From: Microbacterium gubbeenense DSM 15944
GTDB lineage: Bacteria > Actinomycetota > Actinomycetes > Actinomycetales > Microbacteriaceae
Length of the DNA: 64,000 bases
NCBI RefSeq assembly: GCF_000422745.1
Contig: NZ_AUGQ01000010.1
Span: 24,684 to 88,683 of the forward strand
Reading direction: 5' to 3'
The translations under genes and the position numbers were made by a program. Positions 37,417 to 48,366 of this stretch are shown here, piece after piece. Position 1 is the first letter of the stretch, and every line of letters begins with the position of its first letter. The notes beneath the pieces were generated by a model. That model was not told the DNA's origin, ran no database searches, and saw only the letters and a program-made list of their open reading frames with translations.

Positions 37417-38022
37417 CTATCCGCCGGCCGGATTCACCGAGAGGAACCGTGCGGGGCCAGCGATCACGGCGGTCGGCCCGTGCGGCGTCTCCGCGTCGAG
37501 AAGGATGGAGTCGCCGGACTCCAGAACGTGCTCGTCGTCGCCGTGTGCGAAGAGCACCGACCCCTCGAGCATGTACAGGAACTCGATTCCGGCGTGCTCG
37601 TACATCGGGAACTCCTCGGCGTCGGCGTTGAGCTCGACGATCACCGGTTCGAGCGAGGGCCCGCTCGCCGACAGCAGGTTGCCGAGGCTCGAGTACCGAT
37701 GCCCGCGGCGGGTGCCCGCGCGCACGGACGGCGCCCCGTCTCCTGCCTTCACGACGACGGCCGAGGGCGGGGCATCCGCGCCGCGGAACAGGGACGCGAT
37801 GGGCACCGCGAGCGCCTTCGCGACGCGGTCGATCGTCGTCAGGCTCGCCGACGTCGAGGCCGACTCGATGCGCGAGATCATTGCGGGTGACAGCCCCGCG
37901 CGACCGGCGAGGTCGGAGGCCGTGAGCCCCGCCGCGATCCGATACTGCCGCACCCGGATCCCGACCGTCGTCGCGAGGCGGGAGGCGTGCTCGTCCGAGG
38001 GGCGCGCGTGCGGGTCGCTCAT
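37417..38022 (-). CDS. XRE-family regulator with C-terminal cupin domain
   Basis: A 201-aa regulator: XRE helix-turn-helix at about 20-78 (VRQYRIAAGLTASDLAGRAG, SPAMISRIESAST), a short linker, then a cupin barrel at about 105-198 (YEHAGIEFLYMLEGSVLF, SGDSILLDAETPHGP). Proteins like PuuR and SutR sense small amines or sulfur compounds through the cupin. ATG 38022 is preceded by TAACCT at six bases. It lies directly upstream of, and on the same strand as, the amidohydrolase-ABC genes, so it is likely their local regulator. Confidence 0.9.
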   Translation of the reverse strand: MSDPHARPSDEHASRLATTVGIRVRQYRIAAGLTASDLAGRAGLSPAMISRIESASTSASLTTIDRVAKALAVPIASLFRGADAPPSAVVVKAGDGAPSVRAGTRRGHRYSSLGNLLSASGPSLEPVIVELNADAEEFPMYEHAGIEFLYMLEGSVLFAHGDDEHVLESGDSILLDAETPHGPTAVIAGPARFLSVNPAGG

Positions 38023-38120
38023 AGGTGAAGGTTAGACCGAGATCACCATCGGCATCTTCGGAGCGCTCGTCATCAGCCCGGCGATGAGCCTGCTCGCGGT
38101 CTCGACGTGAGTCGCGCGCC

Positions 38121-39335
38121 TCAGCGCGAGAGCACCCGTTCATAGACGTCGATCATCGCCGCCGTGCGCGATGACTGCAGGAACTCGCGGCGCACACGGT
38201 CCGAGGGGACGGGGATCTCCCCCGCGGTGAGGTCGCGCTCGGCCCGGCGCAGGGTCTCGGCCAGCATCGCGACCCGGTCGGCCTCGGTATCGGCCTCCGG
38301 CACGCGCCAGATGCCCCCGCCCATCTCGTCGGCGATGTCGCCGTCGCTCACGATCGACGGCGTGCCGAGCTGCGCTGCTTCGAACGGCGTCATCCCCTGC
38401 GACTCGAACCCGATCGACGTCTGCACGAGGGCGGAAGCGGCCATGATTCTCGCGAGCGTGTCGGCGTACGAGAGGCGGCCGAGGAACCGCACCCGCCCCG
38501 CAAGTCCGCGCGCCGCGACGAAGCGCTCGGCCTCGTCCCGCTGGAACCCGCTGCCGACGATATCGACGGGCAGTTTTATTCCGCTTGCGGCATACGACTC
38601 GAGGAACGGGATCAGCCGCTTCTCGGCGCTCATGCGCCCGACCCAGATGAGCGCGCCCGAGTTCGGGGGCTCGGCGAGGCCAGCGAGCGCATCGTCGTCG
38701 ATGCCGTTCCAGATCGTGTCGACGACAGGCGCGACGCCGTGCTCTTCGAGCCGGCGCGCGAAGTGCGTCGACGGCGCCGTGACGGCCGCGGCGCCCGAGG
38801 CGAGGCCGCGCAGGTAGGCCCAGCCGTCGGATCCGCCGTCCGACCCCGGCAGCATCGCCCGCCGCCAGGCGTTCAGTGCCGACAGCGCCAGGCGCGGGAA
38901 CGGCACGGTCGCCTCGATCCCCACGTCGACGCGGTTGTGCATCGTGTGCACGACGGGGATCCGCGCCCGCTCGGCGAAGCGATACCCGAGGAACGCGCCC
39001 CAATAGTCCCCCTGCACGTGCACGAGATCGGGAAGCGGCGCTCCATCGCGCACGACGCGCCGGGTGATCCCCCGGTCGACGGCCCGCTCGGCCCGCGCGC
39101 CCGGCCAGACCGCCGAGTACTCCCAGTCGGGCGGAACGCCGATCGACGGCATCTCGACATATGCCGGCGACGGCATGTTCTCCCGAGCGCCGCCGTGCCG
39201 CGCGGGAACCACGATCGTGACGACGTGTCCGGCCCGCTCGAGGTACTTCTGCTGCAGTCGCATCGCGACCTGCGCCCCGCCCGACGTCGCGGGGTGCTGA
39301 TCGCCGAACATCACGACGTGCAGCGGACGAGTCAT
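38121..39335 (-). CDS. GT4-family glycosyltransferase
   Basis: A 404-aa GT-B glycosyltransferase. The glycine-rich N-terminal loop (ATSGGAQVAMRLQQKYLERA), VHVQGDYWG, the C-domain start LIWVGRMSAEKRL and the E-x7-E region FESQGMTPFEAAQLGTP fit GT4. Acceptor and donor are unknown; membrane glycolipid synthesis is a common role. It overlaps the upstream GT4 gene by four bases, so the two act together or in sequence. Confidence 0.88.
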   Translation of the reverse strand: MTRPLHVVMFGDQHPATSGGAQVAMRLQQKYLERAGHVVTIVVPARHGGARENMPSPAYVEMPSIGVPPDWEYSAVWPGARAERAVDRGITRRVVRDGAPLPDLVHVQGDYWGAFLGYRFAERARIPVVHTMHNRVDVGIEATVPFPRLALSALNAWRRAMLPGSDGGSDGWAYLRGLASGAAAVTAPSTHFARRLEEHGVAPVVDTIWNGIDDDALAGLAEPPNSGALIWVGRMSAEKRLIPFLESYAASGIKLPVDIVGSGFQRDEAERFVAARGLAGRVRFLGRLSYADTLARIMAASALVQTSIGFESQGMTPFEAAQLGTPSIVSDGDIADEMGGGIWRVPEADTEADRVAMLAETLRRAERDLTAGEIPVPSDRVRREFLQSSRTAAMIDVYERVLSR

Positions 39336-40504
39336 GCGGGAAGGGCACCGCCCCGATACAGCGACTCGAACGTGTCGAGCGTGCGGGTGATGTCGTGAGC
39401 CGAGACCATCTCGAGCGACGCGCGCTGCATCGCCTGATAGGCATCCTGATCCGCCGACAGCACGTCGCGGATCCGGGCCTCGAGCTCGTCGACGTTCTCG
39501 GGCTCGAAGAGGTAGCCGTTCTTCCCGTGCTCGACGAGGTGCGGCAGGGCCACCGCGTTCGCGGCGACGATCGGCAGGCCCGACGCCATCGCCTCCATCG
39601 TCGCGATCGACTGCAGCTCGGCGATCGATGCGATCGCGAACATCGTTGCGCGGGTGAGCGCGGCGCGCAGTTCCTCGTCGGAGACGCGTCCGTGGAAGAC
39701 GACGCGGTCGCGGATCCCCAGCTCGTCGACGAGGCTCTCGAGCGCGCCGAGCTGGTCGCCGCCGCCGACGAGCTCCACGATCACGTCGTCGTCGAGGCGG
39801 GCCGCCGCGCGCAGCAGGTCGTCGATGCGCTTCTCGCTCGTGAGGCGCCCGACGAACACGATGCGCTTATCGGTGCGCGGGGTCAGATCCGCGGTGTACT
39901 GCGCCATGTCGATGCCGCAGCTGATCGGCAGCACCCCGGCGAGCCCGATCGTCTCCTCGAGGAAGTCCGCGGCCTTTCGCGTCGGGGTCGTCACGGCGGC
40001 GGACATCTCGAAGGTGCGCCGGGCATCGGCCCAGGCGAGCTTCACGAAGATCTTGTTGCCCCACTCGGGCAGACGGGTGAAGTCGAGGATGTTCTCGGCC
40101 ATCGTGTGGTTCGTCGCGATCACCGGGATCCCGCGCTTGCGCGCCTCGCGGGTGAGACCGCGCCCGATCACGATGTGCGACTGGATGTGCACCACGTCGG
40201 GCCGCACGCTGTCGAGCACCTTGCGCGCGTAATGCTTCGAGCGCCACGGCCACACGAACCGCAGCCAGTCATGGCCGGGAGCCTTCACGGACGGCAGCCG
40301 GTGCATCACGAGGTCCTCGCCCTCGATGTGCTCGAAGCGCGGATCCTCGAGCCGGTACCGCGTGTTCGGCGCGCTCACGTGCACGGAATGCCCGCGCTGG
40401 ACCAGGCCCGACGCGAGCCGCTCCGCGAACCGGGCGGCGCCATTGATGTCGGGGGCGAAGGTGTCGCACCCGAGGAGAATACGGAGGGGTCGTTGTTCGG
40501 CCAC
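39332..40504 (-). CDS. GT4-family glycosyltransferase
   Basis: A 390-aa GT-B enzyme: CDTFAPDINGAARFAERLA at the N-terminus, VVHIQSHIVIGRG, VFVGRLTSEKRI, and SIAELQSIATMEAMASGLP with the E-x7-E motif. It resembles MgtA/UgtP-type enzymes that glycosylate diacylglycerol or inositol lipids. GTG 40504 is preceded by TAGCGT at six bases. First gene of the two-gene GT operon; the CCA-enzyme gene ends 69 bases upstream. Confidence 0.88.
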   Translation of the reverse strand: MAEQRPLRILLGCDTFAPDINGAARFAERLASGLVQRGHSVHVSAPNTRYRLEDPRFEHIEGEDLVMHRLPSVKAPGHDWLRFVWPWRSKHYARKVLDSVRPDVVHIQSHIVIGRGLTREARKRGIPVIATNHTMAENILDFTRLPEWGNKIFVKLAWADARRTFEMSAAVTTPTRKAADFLEETIGLAGVLPISCGIDMAQYTADLTPRTDKRIVFVGRLTSEKRIDDLLRAAARLDDDVIVELVGGGDQLGALESLVDELGIRDRVVFHGRVSDEELRAALTRATMFAIASIAELQSIATMEAMASGLPIVAANAVALPHLVEHGKNGYLFEPENVDELEARIRDVLSADQDAYQAMQRASLEMVSAHDITRTLDTFESLYRGGALPA

Positions 40505-40573
40505 GGTACGACGCTACCCGCGTGCACCCGCCGTGCGCGTGGGGAACGCGCCAATTCGGGGGTTACCCGGAGG

Positions 40574-42001
40574 TCAGTTCTGCTCGGCCCACCACGCCAC
40601 GAGGCGCGCTTCGGCCTCCTCGGCTCCGAGGGGGCCCTCGTCGAGGCGCAGCTCCATGAGGAACTTGTAGGCGCGTCCGACCGCGGGACCCGGCGTGATC
40701 TGGAGGATCTGCTGGATCTGGTTTCCGTCGAGATCGGGCCGGATCGCGTCGACCTCCTCCTGCTCGCGCAGCTGAGCGATGCGATCTTCGATGTCGTCGT
40801 ACGCCCCGGCGAGACGTCGCGCCTTCCGCTGGTTGCGGGTGGTGACGTCGGCGCGGGTGAGGATGTGCAGGCGCTCGAGCTCGTCGCCCGCGTCGCGCAC
40901 GTACCGGCGCACGGCCGAGTCGGTCCACGCGCCCTCGGCGTAGCCGAAGAAGCGCAGGTGCAGCTCGATGAGCTTGCCCACGGATCCGGTCGTCGCCGTG
41001 TCGAACTTCAGCGCCTGCAGGCGCTTCTTCGCCATGCGCGATCCGACGACGTCGTGATGATGGAACGTCACGGCGCCGCCCTGTTCGAGCTTGCGCGTGC
41101 GCGGCTTGCCGATGTCGTGCAGCAGCGCGGCGATGCGCAGTGCGACGTCGGGATCCGCGCCCGGACTGCGCGTCTGCTCGAGCTCGATCGCCTGGCGCAG
41201 CACCGTGAGGGAGTGCTCGTAGACGTCCTTGTGGTGATGGTGCTCGTCGACCTCGAGCCGCAGTGCCGATACCTCGGGCAGGAACTCCTCGGCCAGGCCC
41301 GTGTCGACCATCACGCGGATCCCGCGCACCGGGTCGCCGGTCTGCAGCGTGCGGATCAGCTCCGACTGGATGCGCTCGGGGCTCACGATCGACAGCGTGC
41401 CGCGCAGCTCGCTGATCGCCGCGAGCGTCGCGGCCTCGAGGTCGAACCCGAGCTGCGACGCGAATCGGGCCGCGCGCAGCATGCGCAGGGGGTCATCGCC
41501 GAAACTGACCGTCGGATCGATCGGCGTGCGCAGGGTGCCGGCGACGAGATCCTCGACGCCGCCGGTCGGATCCACGAGCTGCACGCTCGGCACGCGCAGC
41601 GCCATCGCGTTGACGCTGAAGTCGCGGCGCGTGAGGTCGCCCTCGAGGCTGTCGCCGAACGCCACGACGGGCTTGCGGGTCGTGCCGTCGTAGCTGTCGG
41701 CGCGGTAGGTCGTGATCTCGACCTGCTCGCCGCGGATCCGCGCGCCGATGGTGCCGAAGGCTCGGCCGATGTCCCACTGCGTCGACGAGATCGGCGTCAC
41801 GATCCTCAGGATCTCGTCGGGCCGGGCGTCGGTCGTGAAGTCGAGGTCGTGGGTATCGCGGCCGAGCAGCGCGTCGCGCACGGGCCCGCCGACGACGGCG
41901 AGATCGCGACCGGCGCTTCGGAACGCGTCGGCGAGGGCCGAGACGACGGGGGAGTGCGCGAGGTCACCGAGGCGTGCGAGTCCGGCGGCCATGTTGAGCA
42001 T
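40574..42001 (-). CDS. pcnA: CCA tRNA nucleotidyltransferase / poly(A)-polymerase family protein
   Basis: Adds or repairs the 3' CCA of tRNAs; 475 aa. The class II nucleotidyltransferase core VVGGPVRDALLGRDTHDLDF (two catalytic Asp) is near 38-57, RRDFSVNAMAL (template-binding region) near 128, and an HD domain (ALLHDIGKPRTR, with HHHH earlier) follows near 270. Start ATG 42001, preceded by TACCCT at six bases; ATG 41992 is the alternative. The mycobacterial counterpart (Rv3907c) is annotated pcnA and has the same position relative to murJ. Confidence 0.93.
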   Translation of the reverse strand: MLNMAAGLARLGDLAHSPVVSALADAFRSAGRDLAVVGGPVRDALLGRDTHDLDFTTDARPDEILRIVTPISSTQWDIGRAFGTIGARIRGEQVEITTYRADSYDGTTRKPVVAFGDSLEGDLTRRDFSVNAMALRVPSVQLVDPTGGVEDLVAGTLRTPIDPTVSFGDDPLRMLRAARFASQLGFDLEAATLAAISELRGTLSIVSPERIQSELIRTLQTGDPVRGIRVMVDTGLAEEFLPEVSALRLEVDEHHHHKDVYEHSLTVLRQAIELEQTRSPGADPDVALRIAALLHDIGKPRTRKLEQGGAVTFHHHDVVGSRMAKKRLQALKFDTATTGSVGKLIELHLRFFGYAEGAWTDSAVRRYVRDAGDELERLHILTRADVTTRNQRKARRLAGAYDDIEDRIAQLREQEEVDAIRPDLDGNQIQQILQITPGPAVGRAYKFLMELRLDEGPLGAEEAEARLVAWWAEQN

Positions 42002-42134
42002 GATTCCAGGGTAGTGGTGGTGGCTGAGGGCACCGTGTCCCGTGCGATCGACATCCGCACCGCGGCACACCGGCGCACAGGGTTCCGCACGCGAGTGCCG
42101 TCGTCCTGCATCGGCGAGGCGCGAGAATGGGGGA

Positions 42135-43652
42135 GTGCTGAACCCCGATCCCGACCTCTGTCGCCACCTCGCCGCCGACCTCGCCGCCGCGAAGTTCCGA
42201 TCCGAGCCGCTGCGCGCCCGGTGGGGCGTCGAGGCCGACGACGCGATCGGCCGCACGCTGCGCACACCCGCGCTGCGCGGCCTCGGGGACGCGACGGATC
42301 CGCAGGCCGTTCTCGCTCGCCTGCTGATCTTCGGCGTCGCGCAGCCCGTCTCGCACGTCGATGTCGCGCTGCCGCGGCTGGGATCCGCGGGACTTGCCGC
42401 CCTCGGGCTCGCCCGGATCGACGGCGTCACCGTCACGCCGATCGCCATCGTGCGGCCCCAGTCGTTCCACGACGACCGCGGCCCGGGCGAGTGGATCGTC
42501 GCCGCCGACCTCGACGAGATCGCGACCGGCGGCGGCCCTCTCGCGGAGGATCACGTGCTCGGCGTCGGCGGCGCCTCACTCACCCTCGCCGGCCTGCAGC
42601 TGCCGACAGAAGCCGGATCCGTACTCGATCTCGGCACCGGGTGCGGCGTGCAGGCGCTGCGGGCGCGGCGCTACGCCGACCGCGTCGTCGCCACCGATAT
42701 CTCCGAGCGCGCGCTCGCCTTCACGCGCATGAACGCCGCGCTGGCGGGCATCTCGGGCATCGACGTGCGCGAGGGATCCCTGTTCGACCCGGTCGCCGGC
42801 GAGAGGTTCGACCGCATCGTGTCGAACCCGCCGTTCGTGATCACTCCCCGCGCCCAGGGCGTACCCGCGTACGAGTATCGTGACGGCGGCCTCGTCGGCG
42901 ATGCCCTCGTCGAGAGCGTGGTCGCGGGCGCGGGGCAGCACCTGGTTCCCGGCGGCACGGCGCAGTTCCTCGCCAATTGGGAGACGAAGGACGGCGTATC
43001 GGGCCTCGACCGCTTCCGGGCGTGGGTCGAGGCCTCGCCGGTCGCGCTCGACGCCTGGGTGATCGAGCGCGAGAGCCTGAACCCGACGGAGTACGCCGAG
43101 ATGTGGATCCGCGACGGCGGCACCGCGCCCGGGTCACCCGCGCACGACCGCCTCCTCACCGCCTGGCTCGATGATTTCGCGGCGCGCGGGGTGAGCGGAA
43201 TCGGCTTCGGCTACGTGCTGCTGCGGCGCGCGGCGGCGGATCCGACCCTCGCGCGATACGAGCGGGTCGCGCAGCCGATTCCGTCCGAGGGCGCCCTCGG
43301 ATCCCATCTCGCCGCGGCGCTCGCGGCCCACGACGCGCAGGCCGCGCTGAGCGACGACGAGCTGAGCGAGCGCATCCTCGTCACCGCGCCCGACGTGACG
43401 GAAACGCGCCACTACCTGCCGGGCGCCGAGAACCCGACGGTGATCGAGCTGCGCCAGGGCGGCGGCTTCGGGCGGTCGGTGCAGGCGGATCCGGCCCTCG
43501 CGGGCCTGGTCGGGGCGAGCGACGGCGAGCTCACGGTCGGTCAGATCATCGATGCGCTCGCGCAGCTGCTCGAGGTCGACGAGACGGCACTGCGCGGTTC
43601 GGTGCTCCCCGCCGTGCGCGCCCTCATCGACGACGCCTTCCTGAGCCTCTGA
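42135..43652 (+). CDS. Class I SAM-dependent methyltransferase (NPPF type)
   Basis: A 505-aa protein with an N-terminal domain of about 145 residues, a Rossmann methyltransferase at about 150-310 (VLDLGTGCGVQALRA, then IVSNPPFVI), and a C-terminal winged-helix-like region to 505. NPPF marks methylation of a planar nitrogen: DNA or RNA adenine/guanine, or Gln in proteins (HemK type). The length resembles RlmG/RsmC-like or PrmC-fused forms; the target is unknown. GTG 42135 has GGGGGA directly before it and GAGAAT six bases upstream. Confidence 0.85.
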   Translation: MLNPDPDLCRHLAADLAAAKFRSEPLRARWGVEADDAIGRTLRTPALRGLGDATDPQAVLARLLIFGVAQPVSHVDVALPRLGSAGLAALGLARIDGVTVTPIAIVRPQSFHDDRGPGEWIVAADLDEIATGGGPLAEDHVLGVGGASLTLAGLQLPTEAGSVLDLGTGCGVQALRARRYADRVVATDISERALAFTRMNAALAGISGIDVREGSLFDPVAGERFDRIVSNPPFVITPRAQGVPAYEYRDGGLVGDALVESVVAGAGQHLVPGGTAQFLANWETKDGVSGLDRFRAWVEASPVALDAWVIERESLNPTEYAEMWIRDGGTAPGSPAHDRLLTAWLDDFAARGVSGIGFGYVLLRRAAADPTLARYERVAQPIPSEGALGSHLAAALAAHDAQAALSDDELSERILVTAPDVTETRHYLPGAENPTVIELRQGGGFGRSVQADPALAGLVGASDGELTVGQIIDALAQLLEVDETALRGSVLPAVRALIDDAFLSL

Positions 43653-43718
43653 CCCACACCGCGTCCGACCTCGAACGGGAACGACCAGCTCAAAGCAGCA
43701 CCGACTGAGACATGGTGG

Positions 43719-44908
<1,190 letters not shown>

Positions 44909-44912
<4 letters not shown>

Positions 44913-46090
44913 ACGCGCACCTCGCTGATCGCGGCGCGCAGTCGCTCGGCAGCGGCCTCCGGCGGGATCTCGGCCGTCCAGGCGCCCATCGCAGCCTCGG
45001 ATCCGGCGAGGAACTTCAGCTTGTCGGCCGCGCGGCGCGGCGACGTGAGCTGCAGGTGCATGCGCACGCTGTCGCGCCCCACGTTCACGGGCGCCTGGTG
45101 CCAGGCCGCGATGTAGGGCGTGGGCGTGTCGTACAGGTTGTCGACGCCGCGCAGGATCCGCAGATAGGCGCTCGCGAGCTCGTCGCGCTCGTCACCCGTC
45201 AGCTCCGTGAAGTCGGCGGCGTGGCGGCGCGGCGCGAGGTGCACCTCGACGGGCCAGCGCGCGGCGAACGGCACGTACGCGAGCCAGTGCTCGGCCTCGA
45301 GCACGACGCGCGGCCCCGCCTGCTCGAAGTCGACGATGCGCTGGAACAGGTCGGATCCCTCGCGCTCGATCTGCTGCAGCAGGCCGGTCGTGCGCGGGGT
45401 CACGTAGGGGTACGAGTAGATCTGGCCGTGGGGGTGGTGCAGCGTCACGCCGATCTGCTCGCCGCGATTCTCGAACGGGAACACCTGCTCGACACCCGGA
45501 AGCGCTGACAGGGCCGCCGTGCGGTCGGCCCACGCCTCGATCACGGTGCGGGCGCGCGTGAGGGTCTGCGTTCCGAAGCTTCCGGTGCGCTCGGGGCTGA
45601 AGCACACGACCTCGCACCGGCCGATCGCCGTGCGGGAGCGGCCGAGGCCCGGGCCGGTGAGGTCGTCGGCGCCCTGCGGCGCGTCTGCCCCGGCGGGCAC
45701 GTCGCCCGTGGCGCGGGCGAGCGCCGGGCCGAGCGCGGGCGACTTGTTCTCGAAGACCGCCACGTCGTACAGGCTGGGCACCTCGGACGGGTTCGTCGCG
45801 CTCTGCGGGGCGAGGGGATCGAGCTCCGCGGGCGGCAGCATCGCGCGGTTCTGTCGGTTGGCGGCCACCGTGATCCAGTCGCCCGTGAGCACGTCGCGGC
45901 GCATCTCGGCGGTGTCCGGGCGGGGCGCGAGGTCGCGCTCGTCGGCCCGGCGCTCGGGGGGCAGCGTCGTGTCGGGGTCGTCGAAATAGATCAGTTCGCG
46001 GCCGTCAGCGAGCCGCGAGGGGCGCTTGACGACACCGGCCATGAGCTCGGTCGCGGAATCGGTGGACTGATCGACCGCAGATTGGGGCAT
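44909..46090 (-). CDS. galT: Galactose-1-phosphate uridylyltransferase
   Basis: Exchanges UMP between UDP-glucose and galactose-1-phosphate; 393 aa. The catalytic HPHGQIYSYPYVTP motif with the nucleophilic His is near residues 219-232, and a second-half LAPRRHAADFTEL contains the expected conserved His. First gene of galT-galK, reading away from the Rv3909-like gene across 182 bases. The start ATG is at 46090, with AAGGAAAG upstream. Confidence 0.94.
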
Positions 46091-46158
46091 TCCCTGGCTT
46101 TCCTTGCACGAGAACGGGGGGGTTCGTGAGTACAGAGATCCATCCTATCGAGCAGGCC

Positions 46159-46175
46159 CGTTCCAACTCGGAACG
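46159..46175. promoter_or_regulatory. Dyad in the galT / Rv3909-like divergent region
   Basis: CGTTCC-N5-GGAACG, a perfect 6-bp dyad, 69 bases before the galT start. A TAGAAT hexamer at 46231-46236 is a candidate -10 for the plus-strand gene. The dyad is a candidate galTK operator; no regulator is adjacent. Confidence 0.35.
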
Positions 46176-46272
46176 ACGGGGCGCACGAGCGAATCGTTAT
46201 CGGTTCCCGGACCGCTCAGGCATCCGACCGTAGAATCGCAATCGGCCGCACCGTATCCGCGGCCGTCGTTCT

Positions 46273-48366
46273 ATGGACTCTCTGCTGATCTTCTCGCCGC
46301 GCGGCCGGGCGCGCTTCCGCGCCGCCGCGATCGCCGCCGTGTGCGCGGTGCTCGTCGTGTGCGGGCTGCCGACGCCCGCCGCCGCGGCAGAACCGGGCCC
46401 CGTGCCGGCGACCGTCGCCAGCGCCGAGCAGCAGGATGACGAGGCGCCGCCCCTCGCCCTGGCGCTCGGAGACGATGGCGTCGTGACCGGATCGGCGTTC
46501 GACGCCGCGGCCACGGTCGCGAACACGACCGATGCCGACTTCCGGGCATCCGACCTGCGAGTGTCGATCGGCGACGCCCTCGCCGACAATGAGGCGATCG
46601 AGGCGTGGCTCGACGGATCCGGCGGCACCGCCCGCACGGAGATCGCGTCGATTCCGGTCGAAGAGATCGCGCCCGGCGAATCGTCCAGCGTCTCGGCCCC
46701 CGTGCCGACAGAGAATATTCCGTCGGGCGTATATCCGGTGTCCGCCGCATACGGCGGCGCGACTGCGCCGATCACGACGCGCAGCATCGTCATCGTCACG
46801 GGCGACTCCCCGGCCTCCGTGGCCATGGTCGTGCCGATCACGGGTCCGGTGGCCGTCGCCGGCCTGTACTCGGCGTCCACGCTCGGCACCCTCACGGGCG
46901 CCGACGGCCTGCTGACGGCGCAGCTCGACGCCGTCGACGGCACAGCCGCGGTCCTCGCGATCGACCCGTCGATCCCGGCCTCCATCCGGGTTCTGGGATC
47001 CGCGGCGCCCGCGACCGCCCGCGCCTGGCTCGAACGCTTGATGTCGCTCGAGAACGATCGCTTCGCGCTGCAGTTCGCCGACGCCGACGTCTCGCCCCAG
47101 ATCGCCGCGGGCCTCGACGCCCCGCTCGCACCCACCCACCTGGGCTTCGCGCTCGAGCAGGCCACGATCGACGCCTCCGACGATCCGATCACACTCTCCT
47201 CGCTCACGCGCATCGGCGACGATGCCGCGCCCACGGTGTACTGGCCGTCGCCCGGATCCGCGACCGACGACACGGTGTCCACTCTCGTCGGCGGCTCCGC
47301 GGCTCGCGTGCTGGTGCCCGCCTCGGCGACCGACGACGGATCCGCCGTGCTCGGCGATGATGCGCTCGCGTACGACGACGCGCTCTCAGACGCGCTGCTC
47401 GACGCGGCGCGGATGAGCGACGCGCCGACCCGTGCCCGGGCGCTGACCGTCGCGAAGGCCGAGATCTGGCTCGCGGCCGAGCAGAGCGGCGGGCCGCTGC
47501 TGCTCGCCCTCGACCGCATGGGATCCGACGACCTGACGACGGACGACGCCGGCACGGAGATCGTCGACGGCGAGCTCGACCTGTCGGCGGAGGGTCTCGA
47601 CGAGGCGATCCACGCCGCGCTCGACACGCCCTCCACATCACACGTCGGCCTCGACGACGTGCTCGCGGCGGGATCGGGCCACGTCGGGGTGGCCGCAACG
47701 ACGGAGGACCCGCTCCGCGAACAGGCTGTGGTCGACTACCGCGCCGCCGAGCCGGGCCTCGCGCACATCGCGACCGCCCTCGCGCGGCCCGACCACTTCC
47801 TCGGCCAGGTGCGCGCGGAGGCGCAGCGCCTCCTGTCCGTGTCCTGGGCGACGAACCCGGAGGGATGGCTGACGCGGGCCGAAGACTTCGTCGCGCTCAA
47901 CGCCGACCGCGCTGTGGCGATCGATATCCAGGAGCTGCAGCAGCCCGTTCAGCTGCTCAGCGCCGAGGCGCCCATGCCCGTGTGGATCCGCAATGACCTG
48001 CCGTACGAGGCGAAGGTCACGGTCATCGCGACTCCCGATGATCCGCGCCTGTCGATCGATCGGCGCACCGAGATCGTCGCGAATCCCGACAGCGTCACCC
48101 GCGCGAGCATCCCGATCGAGGCGCGCGTCGGCAGCGGCGACGTCACGGTGCACTACACGCTGCAGTCGGCGACGGGGGAGCGGATCGGCCCGACGCGCGA
48201 CGTGGCCGTCACGGTGCGCGCCGATTGGGAGCGGATCGCGGTCGTCGCCCTTGCCCTCATCGTCGCCGGCCTCTTCGGATCCGGCATCTTCCGTCAGGTA
48301 CGGCGCCGGAAGCGCGAGCGCGTCGAATCACATTCCGATGACGACATACGAGGTGAGAGCGCATGA
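46273..48366 (+). CDS. DUF6049-type extracytoplasmic membrane protein (Rv3909-like)
   Basis: A 697-aa protein with a signal/anchor helix (about 12-38, ending LPTPAAAAE), a long beta-rich extracytoplasmic part, a C-terminal helix (about 662-682, VVALALIVAGLFGSGIF) and a basic cytoplasmic tail. It is encoded just before murJ with a four-base overlap, as Rv3909 precedes mviN in mycobacteria. This strict coupling suggests a role with the lipid II flippase in cell-wall synthesis, but the function is unknown. Confidence 0.85.
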   Translation: MDSLLIFSPRGRARFRAAAIAAVCAVLVVCGLPTPAAAAEPGPVPATVASAEQQDDEAPPLALALGDDGVVTGSAFDAAATVANTTDADFRASDLRVSIGDALADNEAIEAWLDGSGGTARTEIASIPVEEIAPGESSSVSAPVPTENIPSGVYPVSAAYGGATAPITTRSIVIVTGDSPASVAMVVPITGPVAVAGLYSASTLGTLTGADGLLTAQLDAVDGTAAVLAIDPSIPASIRVLGSAAPATARAWLERLMSLENDRFALQFADADVSPQIAAGLDAPLAPTHLGFALEQATIDASDDPITLSSLTRIGDDAAPTVYWPSPGSATDDTVSTLVGGSAARVLVPASATDDGSAVLGDDALAYDDALSDALLDAARMSDAPTRARALTVAKAEIWLAAEQSGGPLLLALDRMGSDDLTTDDAGTEIVDGELDLSAEGLDEAIHAALDTPSTSHVGLDDVLAAGSGHVGVAATTEDPLREQAVVDYRAAEPGLAHIATALARPDHFLGQVRAEAQRLLSVSWATNPEGWLTRAEDFVALNADRAVAIDIQELQQPVQLLSAEAPMPVWIRNDLPYEAKVTVIATPDDPRLSIDRRTEIVANPDSVTRASIPIEARVGSGDVTVHYTLQSATGERIGPTRDVAVTVRADWERIAVVALALIVAGLFGSGIFRQVRRRKRERVESHSDDDIRGESA

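Noticed and set aside
38023..38120. Possible C-terminal gene remnant reading TEITIGIFGALVISPAMSLL then AVST and a stop
   Set aside because: No start codon in frame after the preceding stop and too short to assign. Hydrophobic content alone is weak evidence; it may be chance or debris of a lost gene.
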